Of a stretch of DNA of 64,000 bases, positions 47,596-58,859 are shown piece after piece. Both the position numbers and the translations under genes were made by a program. The notes beneath the pieces are model-generated. The model ran no database searches and was not told where the DNA came from. It saw nothing but the letters and a program-made list of their open reading frames with translations. Origin of the DNA: Margaritifera margaritifera. Its lineage: Eukaryota; Mollusca; Bivalvia; Unionida; Margaritiferidae. Every line of letters starts with the position of its first letter. Positions within the stretch are counted from its first letter, which is position 1. The stretch covers positions 186,001-250,000 of the forward strand of contig JAQPZY010001064.1 in the NCBI GenBank assembly GCA_029931535.1, given 5' to 3'.

Positions 47596-48640
47596 TCAAA
47601 ATACTCCTTTAACATATTTATGTGAAAGTTGTTTCTGTTTCCGCCTCCCAGGAGTGTTAGTGATATAATTTAAGTCATTTACTTTCTTTTTAACTGTATA
47701 AGGACCATACAATTTAGCCCAAAGGGGATTTTGAGATATGGGCAAGAGAGTCAGAACTTTATCACCAGGCTGAAAACTCCTTTCCTTCGTATTTCTGTCA
47801 TTCCTTAATTTCATTTTTGACTGAGTAGAATGAAGATTAGTTCTTGCTACTTCACCAGCCTTTGACAACTTATATTTGAAATCAGAGACATAGTCAAGAA
47901 GATTAATCTCTGAATCTTCATTGGAAAGAAGTTTCTCTTTCAATAACTTCAATGGTCCAGGACAGTACGTCCAAAAACCAGTTCAAAAGGACTAAAACCC
48001 AATGACTCTTGAACTGATTCCCTAACAGCAAACAACAACAAATGAAAACCCTCATCCCAATCCTTTCCTGTGTCAAAGCAGTATGACTGAATCATATTCT
48101 TCAAAGATTGATGAAATCTTTCCAAAGCCCCTTGACTTTTAGGGTGATAGGCAGAAGATTTAAACTTTTGGATGCCTAATTCATGTATAACTTGTTGGAA
48201 AATTCCAGACATAAAATTTCACCCTTGATCAGACTGGACAGATTTGGGAAGGCCAACATGTGTAAAAATCTTCACCAAAGCTTTTACAATGGTTTTAGTT
48301 TTAATATTTTTCAAAGGAATTGCCTCTGGAAATCTTGTATATGCACACATTATGGTCAACAAGTATTGGTTGCCTGACTTGGTCTTAGGTAAGGGACCGA
48401 CACAGTCTACCATTATTCTGCTAAATGGTTTGTCAAATGCAGGAATAGGTTGCAGATGAGCCTTAGGTATCTTCTGATTGGGTTTTCCTACCATTTGACA
48501 AGTGTGACAAGATCTACAGTATTTAGAAACATCACTTTTAAGTTTCGGCCAATAAAAATGATTCAAGATCTTGTGATAAGTCTTATTGATTCCTAAATGG
48601 CCAGCTGGACTAATAATTTCCTGTCTATATGACCTCGGAA
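47596..48640 (-). pseudogene. Gypsy integrase with GPY/F-type C-terminus
   Basis: Minus strand: the remains of an HHCC finger (HFYWPKLKSDVSKYCRSCHT plus CQMVGK), core Asp in IMVDCVGPLPKTKSGNQYLL, second Asp in KSVQSDQG, a stop, then Glu in SQGALERFHQSLKNMIQ. The C-terminus includes FQPGDKVLTLLPISQNPLWA and KLYGPYTVKKKVNDLNYI (GPY/F module), ending in a degraded CHVNMLK-like motif. It inserts the element DNA into the host. Three frame breaks. Lies between protease and RT, the key to the Gmr1-like assignment. Confidence 0.88.
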
Positions 48641-48647
48641 CAACAAT

Positions 48648-49331
48648 TTAATAGCTCACTGACCACTTGTTACCAGCAGGTACCTCAGATGGTCTCCATT
48701 TTCTCATAAGGACCCTTTTTTTAACATTGTAACAATCAAGGACTTGGTTTTCTTCAGTTTCACTAATAGCCCTCTGAAACAAACAGGAGATCTCAGGATC
48801 TTGTTCCAGTTCGGGAGCAAGTGATTGTCTTTTGTCACCCTGATTAGAATAGAGAGAATGAGTAGTAAAAAGAGGATCACTGTGACCAATACCTATTGGT
48901 TGAACAATACCAGGAGAAAAGGTGATGTTTTCAAAAGACTGACCAATAAATGTGTCAGCTAAAGGGATGATTTCCTGATCAGCATCATTCTCAAGAGCTC
49001 TTTTTGCCATGGCTCTGATAACTGGACAAGCAGGATACAAATCGGGGATTTCAATCACAATAGGATCAATTCTTTGATCCAAACAAGGCTTGTCAGTTAC
49101 AAGTGGATTAACCACGACCTTATCTCCAGCTAGGTCATTGCCTAGTAACAAATGAATACCTTCTGTAGGTAAAGAAGACACTGCCCCAACAGTCACAGGT
49201 CCTGAAACTAAGTCTGATGCCAAATTGACACAGTGGAGAGGAACATTTATAAAGCTGCACTCTACTCCCTGAATAAGAACACTTTCACTAGAAGAAGACT
49301 TCTCAGACAAAGGCAAAGTACCTGATAACAA
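48648..49331 (-). pseudogene. Gypsy aspartic-protease region
   Basis: A 227-codon open frame on the minus strand. It reads SVLIQGVECSFINVPLHCVN, LVSGPVTVGAVSSLPTEGIH and LLLGNDLAGDKVVVNPLV. The (L/I)LLGNDLAG box is the flap/C-terminal part of the retropepsin in this lineage. The catalytic DTGA is not visible in this frame and would lie in the broken segment between 49331 and 49518. The rest of the ORF is the linker to integrase. The longest intact ORF of the element. Confidence 0.75.
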
Positions 49332-49517
49332 AAGACTCTGAGAAGCTCACGTGTCCCTTAATATTTTAATAGAGATAGGTTTGGCAGAATCACCAATAAA
49401 TGATATAGAACCTTCTGACATGAATGGTTCATAAGTCTCCAAATTGGAATCAGACTGCAGTTTGTTTGACCCAACAAATGTATTGCTTTCGATACAAGAC
49501 CATGACCTTGACCTCTT

Positions 49518-50040
49518 TTAAATAAGAGCATTTGGAATAGCTCTTTCTTTATTCTGTTGCTTATTTTTCAACCTGTAACTATCAGAAATGACATGTCCTT
49601 TCTTTTTACAGTAAGTGCATGGAGCAAGAGATAAGGATTTCTGATCAGTCTTATCAGATGTTTGATTCCTAAAAGTTGTACTGGATTGAAATTTGGAAGT
49701 ACTCGTATGAGACTGCAATGGTTTTTTTTCCAAAATCCTGCTGGGAGGTAGACTTACTTTCAGATGAAACTTTGTGAGTTAAGGAATAATCATCAGCCAT
49801 GCGAAGAGCATTTTCCAAAGTTTCCACTTTTTGCTCATCAAGATAGGTCTTGACATCACTATGGATGCACTTCTTGAACCCTTCAATTTATACGAGCCGT
49901 CTGAGGTTATCATAATCTTTATCAACCTTCTTGGCTGAGCACCACCTATCAAATAGTTGCTCTTTTTCCATTGCAAAGGACTAGGTACTACAAGGGTCAA
50001 ATTTGGCCCAATGACCAAAAGGCTCTAAGTTTTGTACAAA
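49518..50040 (-). pseudogene. Gypsy Gag C-terminal half with damaged zinc knuckle
   Basis: Minus strand capsid end: EQLFDRWCSAKKVDKDYDNL, RRLV, a stop, then IEGFKKCIHSDVKTYLDEQK and LENALRMADDYSLTHKVS. A shift follows, then LAPCTYCKKKGHVISDS. The CCHC knuckle is recognisable as CxxCxxxGHxxxxS, with the last Cys replaced by Ser. The N-terminal part of Gag is absent here. Confidence 0.8.
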
Positions 50041-50218
50041 GACTCTTTAGGATGCATTTTTTTCAGAATAATAAAAATGTTGTTGAATTCAATCAAATTA
50101 TGTATGCTGGAGGCACCAAAAGTTTACCTACATAAAATGACGTTACTTCTGGTTCCATGCCATTATCGTGATTTTAATGACGTAACGCGTGCAAATTTTA
50201 ATTTTTCAAGACTTGCTG

Positions 50219-50220
<2 letters not shown>

Positions 50221-50270
<50 letters not shown>
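50221..50270. repeat. (TA)n microsatellite
   Basis: About 48 bases of tatata, next to the truncated end of the gypsy element. Confidence 0.95.
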
Positions 50271-50273
<3 letters not shown>

Positions 50274-50473
50274 GCAAATCACGGGGACTAAAGAACTTTT
50301 ACAAAACATCCATAAGAAAAAAAATATATTCAATTTCACTGCGTTAATTTTTTTTTTTAACCCAAAGGGAGTGCTATAGATTTTCTGTGCATCTTTACAG
50401 AACATACTTACTTTAAGATGCTGTGAAGTACATGTAGATAATTGCAGTCGTTCTTATCTATGTAAATCAGGTT

Positions 50474-50548
50474 TATCTTTTATGATAAGAAAAAAAGGAC
50501 TTTTATGATTCAGCTGTAACTATAAATTTCCTTTTATCATAAAAGATC
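50474..50548. repeat. Inverted repeat (hairpin)
   Basis: atcttttatgataag…agga pairs with tccttttatcataaaagat across a loop of about 35 bases. Arms about 19 bases, nearly perfect. Confidence 0.6.
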
Positions 50549-53500
50549 AAATATGTAAACAAAATTATTAAGAAGAAAAGCTGACAGTTTCATTGCTGTG
50601 AAAATGAAATCTGATGTATTTGGAGTGTATGATGAATTACTGGTAGACCCATGGTGAGTAAACTCCCCAAGAACAAATATTTAAATTGTGCTCAAATTTT
50701 TCAAAGACATAAGCAATTAATCTCTGGATTTTCTTACAAAGAAAGAAAACAAGCAAGTTAGAAATAAGAAAGAAAGACAGACAGAACAAACAAAGTAAAG
50801 ATGGAGAAAGAAGGAAATCAGGAAAAGTGTTGAGAATATGAAAAAAGTACAGACTAAATGGAAGAAAGGAAGAGAAATATTTCATAATTTACATGTACCT
50901 TTGAGTCAGGAAAAAAATTATATAAATGTTATGTTTCACATTATTTGTACTTCAGCAAACATGCACATATAAGTTACATTTCATGTTTGGTGTTGTGACT
51001 GGTACCATGCACAAGTTCTTACAAAATTCTTTTTCATTTCCTGTTAGCTCAAGATGAACTTGTTGGATTTAATTCTAACACAGTTAATTGGAGGAAAGGA
51101 ATAGTAACCATATTAATGATGATATTTAGTAGTAGTAGTATTAAACTTAATGGAAGAAAATATTTTAACTGATTAGGCCAAAGAAAAAATGTGTGTTTCC
51201 TATTGCACTGGTTTTAAAATTAGAGTAGGTAGGTAGGTTTTTTTTTTTTGTTTTTTGTTTTAACATTATATATAAATCAAATAATATTTTCAAGTGCTTC
51301 AAAGTACAGGGCAAAACCGGCTCAATTAGTTGCACAAATCAATTTCGGCAATGTGATTTTTTTCTTTAAACAAAAAAAAAAAAAAAATTGGGGTGGGGGG
51401 GGGGGTGGCGGTTAGGGTCGGCAATGAGAAATAGGGACAGTCAGCCGACCGGAAACACATTTTTTTTTTGTGTGTGCCTTATAAAAAGTTTAAATAATCA
51501 CCGTTGTTACAAGTTTTTATTGAAAATTAAAATCAATGCACACATGCTGACAATCAGACAACAAAAATATTTGATATAACAATTTTAATCCAAATATATT
51601 ATAGCTCCATTTTGAGCGTTCCCTCTTAAATAAAAAAATCTGAATTAACTAAAATTTGTTAAAATATTTTACAATGTATTTCTTATCGAAATGAGAATAG
51701 CTCACCGTTAAATAAAAGATAAAATGTACAAAGAGAGATGAACAGGTAGAATCTCTTTCCCATCTTAATTTTCCTGCAGAATATTTGCATGAGTCTATCA
51801 GTGTTTGGAAAAAAGTGTTGCTCAATATGTTTTCAAAACCGTTTATTCAGTTTACTTGTGTTCCCAATCTACTTTGTTGAAAGTGTGTTATGAACAGTGG
51901 GCTGTCCATTAGTAAACACAAAATCGATCTTGCTCTGTGTCGAAAAGAAAATATATAATAAATATTACAAATGCCTTGCACACACACTATTCCCCCCCCC
52001 CCCCCCAAAAAAAACAACAAAAAACAGAAGGTATGAGTTATACAAAGGAATTTAAGCTAGAGTAAGAAACTTTCCTGATGAGTAAATTGAATATATCAGC
52101 ACAAATAAAACATTTTGTATGTCCAGAAAAAGAAATCACCCATGTCCTGTCAGTTTGGATAGCCAATGACTTTGACAATTCCAGTACTTTGACTTAAAGT
52201 TCGTTTCACAATCCCAGAGAACAGCCAAGTTTCCCTGATCTTACCTCGCATTTTTTATAATGCAAACCAGTCAACGCTTTGATGTCAAGTACTACAATAT
52301 TATCATACAATTTACAATATTATCACATAATTGATAATGGGATAATGAAATGAGTGAGAAGCAATTTATCGCCACAGTGGCAATAAAGCTGGTTTCACCA
52401 TTCCGTCACTATCACTTCTAGAACCACTTTTCCATTTTATGGATCGTGTCTGCCATTATATAAGATATACTGTATTTCCATATTTGATTCAGTTTTCTTC
52501 TCTCCCTCTCTCTGTCTCCTCCGTAAACATGAAGAGACCATAAATAAGATGAGCCTGTATTAGTGGTATATATAAGAAAGAAATAAGAATATGTCAGTCA
52601 CATTATGCCTTAAATCAACTGAAAAGCACAAGAAGTAGATTTTAAGTATTATCTTCTTTTAAATAAGTTTTCACATGTATCTTGCAAATTATCATTGTCT
52701 GAACTTAGCATGATCAGTTTCTTTTGAAGTTTCAGTGATGCATATTTATAGACTATCACATACACTATGTAACAAACAAAATATAAAGCTTAAGTCATAC
52801 ACTATGTAACAAACAAAATATAAAGCTTTAGGGGACAAATTGTGGAGAATAAGTGATGGACAAGAGTAGTACTTGTAAATCCTAATTGAAACTAAGTAAC
52901 TATTGAAATAGTGGTGAAACGTCTTGTACCAACCAGACTGCCAGCTTATCAAGGTCACAAAATTCACGTTTGAATGAAAAAATAACAAAATAAGCATGCA
53001 GAGTTCAACAGGCAAACTTGCCATTATTAAAAGTTTTAGTTTTAAATATGTTAATGTAATGTAGGCTGTCAGATTCAACAATGCTGTGATGTATCCCCAC
53101 CCCAACCATGTACATGCTAAAACTTTTCAACGACAAGAAATTCACTTAAATTTTCATATGGCAACAGCTATTTATTTCGACAAAAGACAACATTAGAAGC
53201 ATTAGATATAGAGATGTTTTGAAAAGTTACTGATCTAAAATGTTATTAATTTTAAAACTTTTTCATATCAATGTTGTAATAAGTCCAAAAAGTCTATAAT
53301 GTTAATCGCATTGGAAATGAATGGGGAAAAAAATCGTGCAAATTGATATAACAAAATAATTTTGTTTTGTTAAAAGTGCCACTCCTGACAATACAATGTT
53401 TCCACCTCTCTTGTGAAATATTTTGTCATATCCACTAAAATAAATTTGATACAGGTATACTTTTGACAAACAATCATCTGTACAGAATGATACAATTAAG

Positions 53501-53852
53501 TTAAGTTTGAAAATAATTTCAGTTAATATGTTGCAATGGCTTCTCTGATGAAATTTACTTTTGATGTTATGGTAAATTATATTATATGCAATGCTGAATT
53601 TTATTTTAACGAGGGAAAAATGAAACATATTTTTTGCAAATTCAGTGTGGCAGAAATGTAGTATTTAGTTCAATAACGATGGAGCTCCTATACTAACCTT
53701 AACCATATCTACTTGTCCAAGGAAATATTGGTAATACATCAATCAGTTGCAGTCATAGTTGAATAAGTTCTGTATTGTCATCATCTTGGATTAATTTGCA
53801 ATATGCCATTTGCTGCATTGATTACTAAAGGTATGTATTATTTTTTACTCAG
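50549..53852. other. Intronic DNA with simple repeats
   Basis: No coding signal. Contains poly-A/poly-G tracts near 51370-51410 (four or more G runs, G-quadruplex-like), a poly-C run at 51992-52006, and a perfect 36-base tandem duplication at 52759-52831 (catacactatgtaacaaaca…aagctt twice). Confidence 0.55.
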
Positions 53853-53918
53853 GCCAAGAATGTTGTCTTGATATTGACATCAGCAAAACAGCTGGAGGAT
53901 GGAAGTTACCCAAATCAT
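53853..53918 (+). CDS. Candidate exon following the CARD exons
   Basis: The acceptor TTTTTTACTCAG and donor GTAAGC flank 66 bases that start in phase 1, matching the donor of CARD exon 2 (41955), and end in phase 1. Translation after the split codon: QECCLDIDISKTAGGWKLPK. No stop in this frame. Together with CARD exon 2 it would extend the protein past the second CARD. Domain not recognised. No further exon could be placed with confidence before the window ends. Confidence 0.45.
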
Positions 53919-55016
53919 GTAAGCACATTTCCGATCTTATTTCTTGTGTGGTCTCATGGACTAAAATAAGGGCAGCTACTCTGTGCTTGGATAGAGAAAT
54001 ATGTAAATACTATCAAACCTGTCCTACCTGTCACCTTTATATAGTGGTCACCTGGTCATAACATTCTAATTTGTTGCCCAGCAAATTTCCTATATAAAAG
54101 TCATATATATAATGGTCACCTGCTTTCCGCCAGCAGCAGCCAGATGTTTTCTAAGCAAATAGCGGTTTCTCCTTGCTTTAAGCAGTCACTGGAGCATATC
54201 AGTAGTGATCGTTCTGTGCACGCAAATTAAACTTTTATTTGATGAGCAAGGCATTGCTTAGATAAAGGAATATAATTTGAATCAACATGTAAACATTGAT
54301 TACCTTGCTTGTACTCACTGTACTCCAGTCACACTGTCAGTTTAAATCAAAGGTGTCAATAAGTCAGATTCAAAAGTGAGGCGGTTTTTATCATTAGGGA
54401 CAAACCATTTCAAGGGGTAGGTGGGTTTTCTGGGATTTTTCTTTTTTTTAAAAATGTCCTGGCCCCTAAACAACTTTTGAAAAATTAAAAATGACTTCTG
54501 CTCTGAATTGTAGAAACAAAAGAACTATCCATCATATTACATGTATCTGAACCAAAATATTTATCTTGAGATAAAAACAAAATGGATATCCCAGTCAGGA
54601 ATCACCTTTTGTGCAAGTGTGACAGGTATAGTTTGATAAATTCATTTACTTAATTCATATGTGAATTATAGTTATCTCTGATTTAAAGAAATTAATCTTA
54701 AAGGAGAGATACGAGTTACATCCCTTTTCATTAGGGTCAGGGGTCATTCGGTATTTACAAAACTTGCCTGTAAAGGCAATCAAAGTTTTGGTTCATGTGT
54801 TGCTAACAATAGCCACAGTGAGCTTCTTTTCATTCCCTTTTCATCAGAAGCCTCTGACATAAGTCAACTGTCTTTTGATCTTGGCAAGTTGAGTAACTGG
54901 TTAATCCAGATATTGTCTGAAGTGTGAACAGCTGTTCCTAAGCATAATTATATAAGTTGGCTGAATAAAGAATCAGTCCTCTGTTTCACAGTCATATTTA
55001 CGGTGTCAGTTATTAG

Positions 55017-56513
55017 CATACCTGTGATTCTACAGGCGGTAGGCCAAAAATACAGTTTTAAAGACCGTCTACCGCACATACCGTTTAGTAGTCGAAATCT
55101 ACCGGTTTTGAAAATTTCAAGGAGATTTTTTTTTTTTTAAACTCGTTTTTTTTACGCGTTCTATCAACACATTAGATAAAACAGCCAGAACCAGTCTACT
55201 GGGAACCGGAAATGTTCGACCTATCAGTCGGATTACAATTGTTAGCAATGTGCACACAAGAAGCGGCTAATTGATTACCTTATTGTTGTAATTTGGAGAG
55301 TTTAAGGCCAAATGCGGGATGTTGTTTGAGTTGTTATAAGTAATAAAAGGATCAAAGGTAATCCATGAGTCTTTGATTAAAACTCGGCCGATCTGTCGTG
55401 GAAGGAAGATAAAATGGAGAGACCGACCCAAAATGATCTTGGCAGAAACACTTGAGTAAGTATTTTGATTTGATGTCTTTTAATTGTTCTTGTATTGTTC
55501 ACGATGGTTTAAGATGAATATTTAAGGGCAGTTTGTATACTTTTTTTCAATTCATGTCAAAATGCCGAAACGTCCGCTTTCTCCCAACGCTAAGAAGCCA
55601 TTAGCTAAGAAATACTACAACAAGTTTAACAACGCTTGGATACCAGAATTTAAGTGTGTGCAGGCGAGTAGCAAAGGTCCTGACTTTGCATTGTGTCTTT
55701 TTAGGCTGGTGAATCAATGATTGGACATCTACATGTAGAGATGACCAGGCTGCTAAGAAAGCTTCTGGGAAAGTTTGTTTCAACCAAGGTCATCACCAGT
55801 GAACCAGATATTACTAATGTGAAGTTCAGACTTCTAGAAAATCAGCATAAAAGCACAACAATTATGTTCAAGTCCTAGATAAAATATATCCGCGAGTTAA
55901 AAATGTATTACTTAATATTTAATTTTAAAGTTGGGATAAATTATTAAAATCATGTGTTTTTTAACTGTTTATTTCAAGTCTAAATCTAATTTGTTTAAAA
56001 TTAATTACAGTGGTGAAACTTGCCAACAAATTTTTGGACTGAGTGTAGTTGTCCTATCATTGCCACATTCCAATGCTGACACAGAGAGGACATTCTCCAT
56101 TTTTCGGAAAATCCAGAGTGATTCAAGGGGAAGTCTGGGCCAGAAAACTAGTGACAGTGATCTTGTGAAGGAAACTAAAAATCCCTGTGGATTTTATAAA
56201 AAATCTTTGCAGTGAACTGTGAGATGTACAACTCTTCCTTTTTCATTTAATTAACAATATACTGGCTCATATTAACTAACTATTATTGTAACATTTTCCA
56301 TCAGATTCTGAATCAGAATCATGTTCAAAATTTGTGTTTTATTATAATATGAAGAGAATACATATTATGTGACAAAATGAACTTGTTTTGTTTTAAATCC
56401 CCTTAAAACATGTAAAATTTATGCCGATAAAAAATCTACCTTTTTAGAAGTCAATCTACTGATAAAAATTTGCAAATCTACTGGTTTGAAATCCTGGTTC
56501 TGTCACAGGTATG
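55017..56513 (+). mobile_element. hAT-like DNA transposon, degenerate
   Basis: Perfect 11-base inverted ends CATACCTGTGA / TCACAGGTATG, flanked by the direct repeat TATTAG (55011-55016 and 56514-56519). Subterminal TCTACC/TCTACT motifs recur near both ends (55070-55115, 56430-56485). Inside are transposase remnants with an N-terminal finger-like segment and a C-terminal dimerisation motif. The six-base target repeat is shorter than the eight of typical hATs, so family placement rests on the protein. Confidence 0.7.
55562..56215 (+). pseudogene. hAT-like transposase remnant
   Basis: ATG at 55562 opens PKRPLSPNAKKPLAKKYYNK, then FNNAWIPEFKCVQASSKGPD and FALCLF, resembling the N-terminal finger segment of hAT proteins (K-F…W..EF……C). 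After a large gap of stops, 55952-56215 gives GLSVVVLSLPHSNADTERTF and SIFRKIQSDSRGSLG, the hat-shaped dimerisation motif in which Pro-His-Ser-Asn-Ala-Asp-x-Glu-Arg-x-Phe is typical. The catalytic centre is deleted. Confidence 0.7.
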
Positions 56514-56754
56514 TATTAGTGAGATTAGTGTTTTGTCATGGTGCACAAAACCAACTAAGATCAGTGGTTGTTTTTTTTATCAGGGTCACTGATGATTTAA
56601 GTTCTAGAATGGATTTTAAAAAATCCTGTGTGGAACATAATTTTGGGAGAGAAAAATAATATACATTTTATTTTATGATTTTGCTGAAAAATGCACTAAA
56701 CTATATATGTTGATATAATAATAATAATAATAATAATAATCATAATAATAATAA

Positions 56755-58172
56755 CCCTTAAAGTGCTAGTCGCAACATAAGTTGCACAGCCAGTACAGGT
56801 TTCATACTGCTTGTCACGACTTAAGTAATTTTTCAGGTAAGTAACTGTTTACACATCCCAGTACTTCGGCTTGATATGAATGGGTTGTTAAACTAAATTT
56901 GATTCGTACGTTGGGCCCTGAAACAAGCATTTTGTCATAGTTTTAACCTTGTATTCATCAAAAAAGTTTTACAAATGCATGTTTATGATAGACACTACCT
57001 AGAAAACTCAAAATGGCTGACTCCAAACATGGTTCATCTTGAGATGATGATTTGATTCGGCAAATAATGGCTGATAATACTGATGATGACAGTGATTTTG
57101 AAAGTTTTGAAGTCTATGGGATTATTAGAGCTGGGAAAGTGTTACTGGAAATGCCAGCGAGTGATTTTGAGCCCCAAAATGATGCTGAATACCAGTCCGA
57201 TGTACATGCTAGATGGACAAAAACTGAAAGCATGACAGTCAAACCCCTGTTCAGCGGTATTTCAAAATTGAATGTATAAATGGAGAATATCAAGCTGTTA
57301 GACCATTTAAGGCCATTTTTTTCTTAGGATTTCTTGCATCTGATCATAGATCAAATGAATCTTTATGCACAGCAGAGAATAAATGGGGCAAACTTGATTG
57401 ACAACAGCAACATGAGAAAATGGAAGAATTAAAACTATATATTGTTTTATTTTATTTTTGCATTGGCTATGGCCGTGGGTTTGTTGCATAAATCTGATTT
57501 CAATTTTTACTGGACAGCTGAGCACATGTGGTATCAACCCCACACTTTAGCCCCCCCCCCCCCACCACCACCAAAAAAATTTTTTTTTTTAGTTGGGATA
57601 TATTTCTTAATATTCTAAGCAAGTAACACCTGAACAGGTAATGAACTTGACAGGTGACTGTCTTTGTAAGCTCAGACATATATACTAGAATAAATAACAA
57701 GAAAATTGCAAATCATTGTGAACATTTATTACAGACTTTAGGGGTGTAAACTTACTTGTGGTGTTCATTAACTGTTACCTATTCTACACCTGTGATTTTC
57801 ACAACTTGGATATAAAGTTGTAACAGACATACATATATATGGTTGAACCATGAAAGAATGGAGTAATTTTATACATATTTGAACTTTTTCATTAAAAAAG
57901 ATACAAAAATACAGATGAAATACAAAGGTAATTTATATATTTACCTGTATTTGCACCTGTAAGTGCAAATATGATAAAGTTACATATGTGGCTTGATGCT
58001 TGTAATAAAGTTCAGACAACAATAATTATTTTTCATACTGAGTTTGTATATCTATTATGTATTCTAATTAAAATAAAGGCAATTTAAAAGCAGAGTACAG
58101 TTTTCATTTCTTTTCTCAAACAATTCAGCACTGAGGGATCTTGTGCTACAAAACTATACAGCACTTAAAGGG
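56755..58172 (+). mobile_element. piggyBac-like element inserted in an AAT microsatellite
   Basis: Ends CCCTTAAAGTGCT (left) and the reverse complement of CCCTTTAAGTGCT (right), with TTAA after the right end (58173-58176) and ATAA before the left (56751-56754), consistent with a TTAA target in which the left copy has changed. Both flanks are (AAT)n-type sequence (56714-56750 and 58190-58213), so it split one microsatellite. It carries only the N-terminal transposase segment. Confidence 0.7.
57013..57279 (+). pseudogene. piggyBac-like transposase N-terminus
   Basis: MADSKHGSS, a TGA, then DDDLIRQIMADNTDDDSDFE, PASDFEPQNDAEYQSDVHAR and WTKTESMTVKPLFSGISK. The acidic head followed by W-x(n)-V-x-P-F is the usual piggyBac lead to the catalytic domain, which is absent. 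Similar in layout to the fragment at 11951-12190 (VWTRELHAPKVRKF). Confidence 0.55.
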
Positions 58173-58859
58173 TTAATATACATGCAAAAATAATAATAAT
58201 AATAATAATAATAAGAAGAAGAATAACAATAATGGTATTGGTGCATGGTATTTGTTCTGAGACCAAATTTGAAAGGTGAACTTGCATAAAGGTCACTTGT
58301 GTACAAAGGCCAGTTTGCCTTTTTCCCATGGGTGGCTGCTATTGACAGGTTTGACTGTATAGGTAGGATAATAAGAACAATAAATTTGCAGAGCATGAGA
58401 TAAATATGCAACTTTTTCTATGAAAGCATAAGCAGCTCACAGGACCAAAAGTTCATGAGGAAATGACATTTACTTTTTGCATTGAAAGACCTGAAGAGTA
58501 TTTAGAAAAGAAAGGAAGAGATAAACTATACATTATAGATCTGGAAGATGCTGTATATGTTTTTGTGATCAAACATTAAGAGCCTTCACTCTTTCAAGCA
58601 ACAGGTCTGGTTAAAATATGAGACAACACTCAGGTATGTGTATGTGTGTATGATTTGATAATTTGGGTATCTCATCACAGTGGCCTTCATCAAAATTAGA
58701 CTTTCAACAGACATATCTGTTTGCACAGGCCACCATAGAATCTGGAGATAATAACAAAAATGCTTTATATTCAGAGGGTACAACTCATTTAACCAAATTT
58801 GCTGCTAATTTCACATGATTGCTTCAGGGGCTTACAACATTCTATACATGTACACAATA

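Larger units (their letters stand above)
45298..50040 (-). mobile_element. Ty3/gypsy retrotransposon, Gmr1-like gene order, 5' truncated
   Basis: Reading the minus strand: Gag C-terminus and knuckle, aspartic protease, integrase, then reverse transcriptase and RNase H, then polypurine tract and LTR. The RT is of Ty3/gypsy type, yet integrase lies before it, as in Ty1/copia. That combination defines Gmr1-like elements, first described in deuterostomes. The 5' LTR and Gag N-terminus are missing; the element stops near 50040, 180 bases before a (TA)n tract. Several stops and frameshifts make it inactive. Confidence 0.85.
54009..58359. mobile_element. Composite element with outer inverted repeats (tentative)
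   Basis: tactatcaaacctgtc at 54009 and the reverse complement of tacagtcaaacctgtc at 58344-58359 face each other. Both are followed by gtNaccttta-like sequence. TA-CAGTCAAACCTGTC is a plausible Tc1/pogo-type end. The hAT-like (55017-56513) and piggyBac-like (56755-58172) elements lie between them. The pair could also be two independent fragments. Confidence 0.35.
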
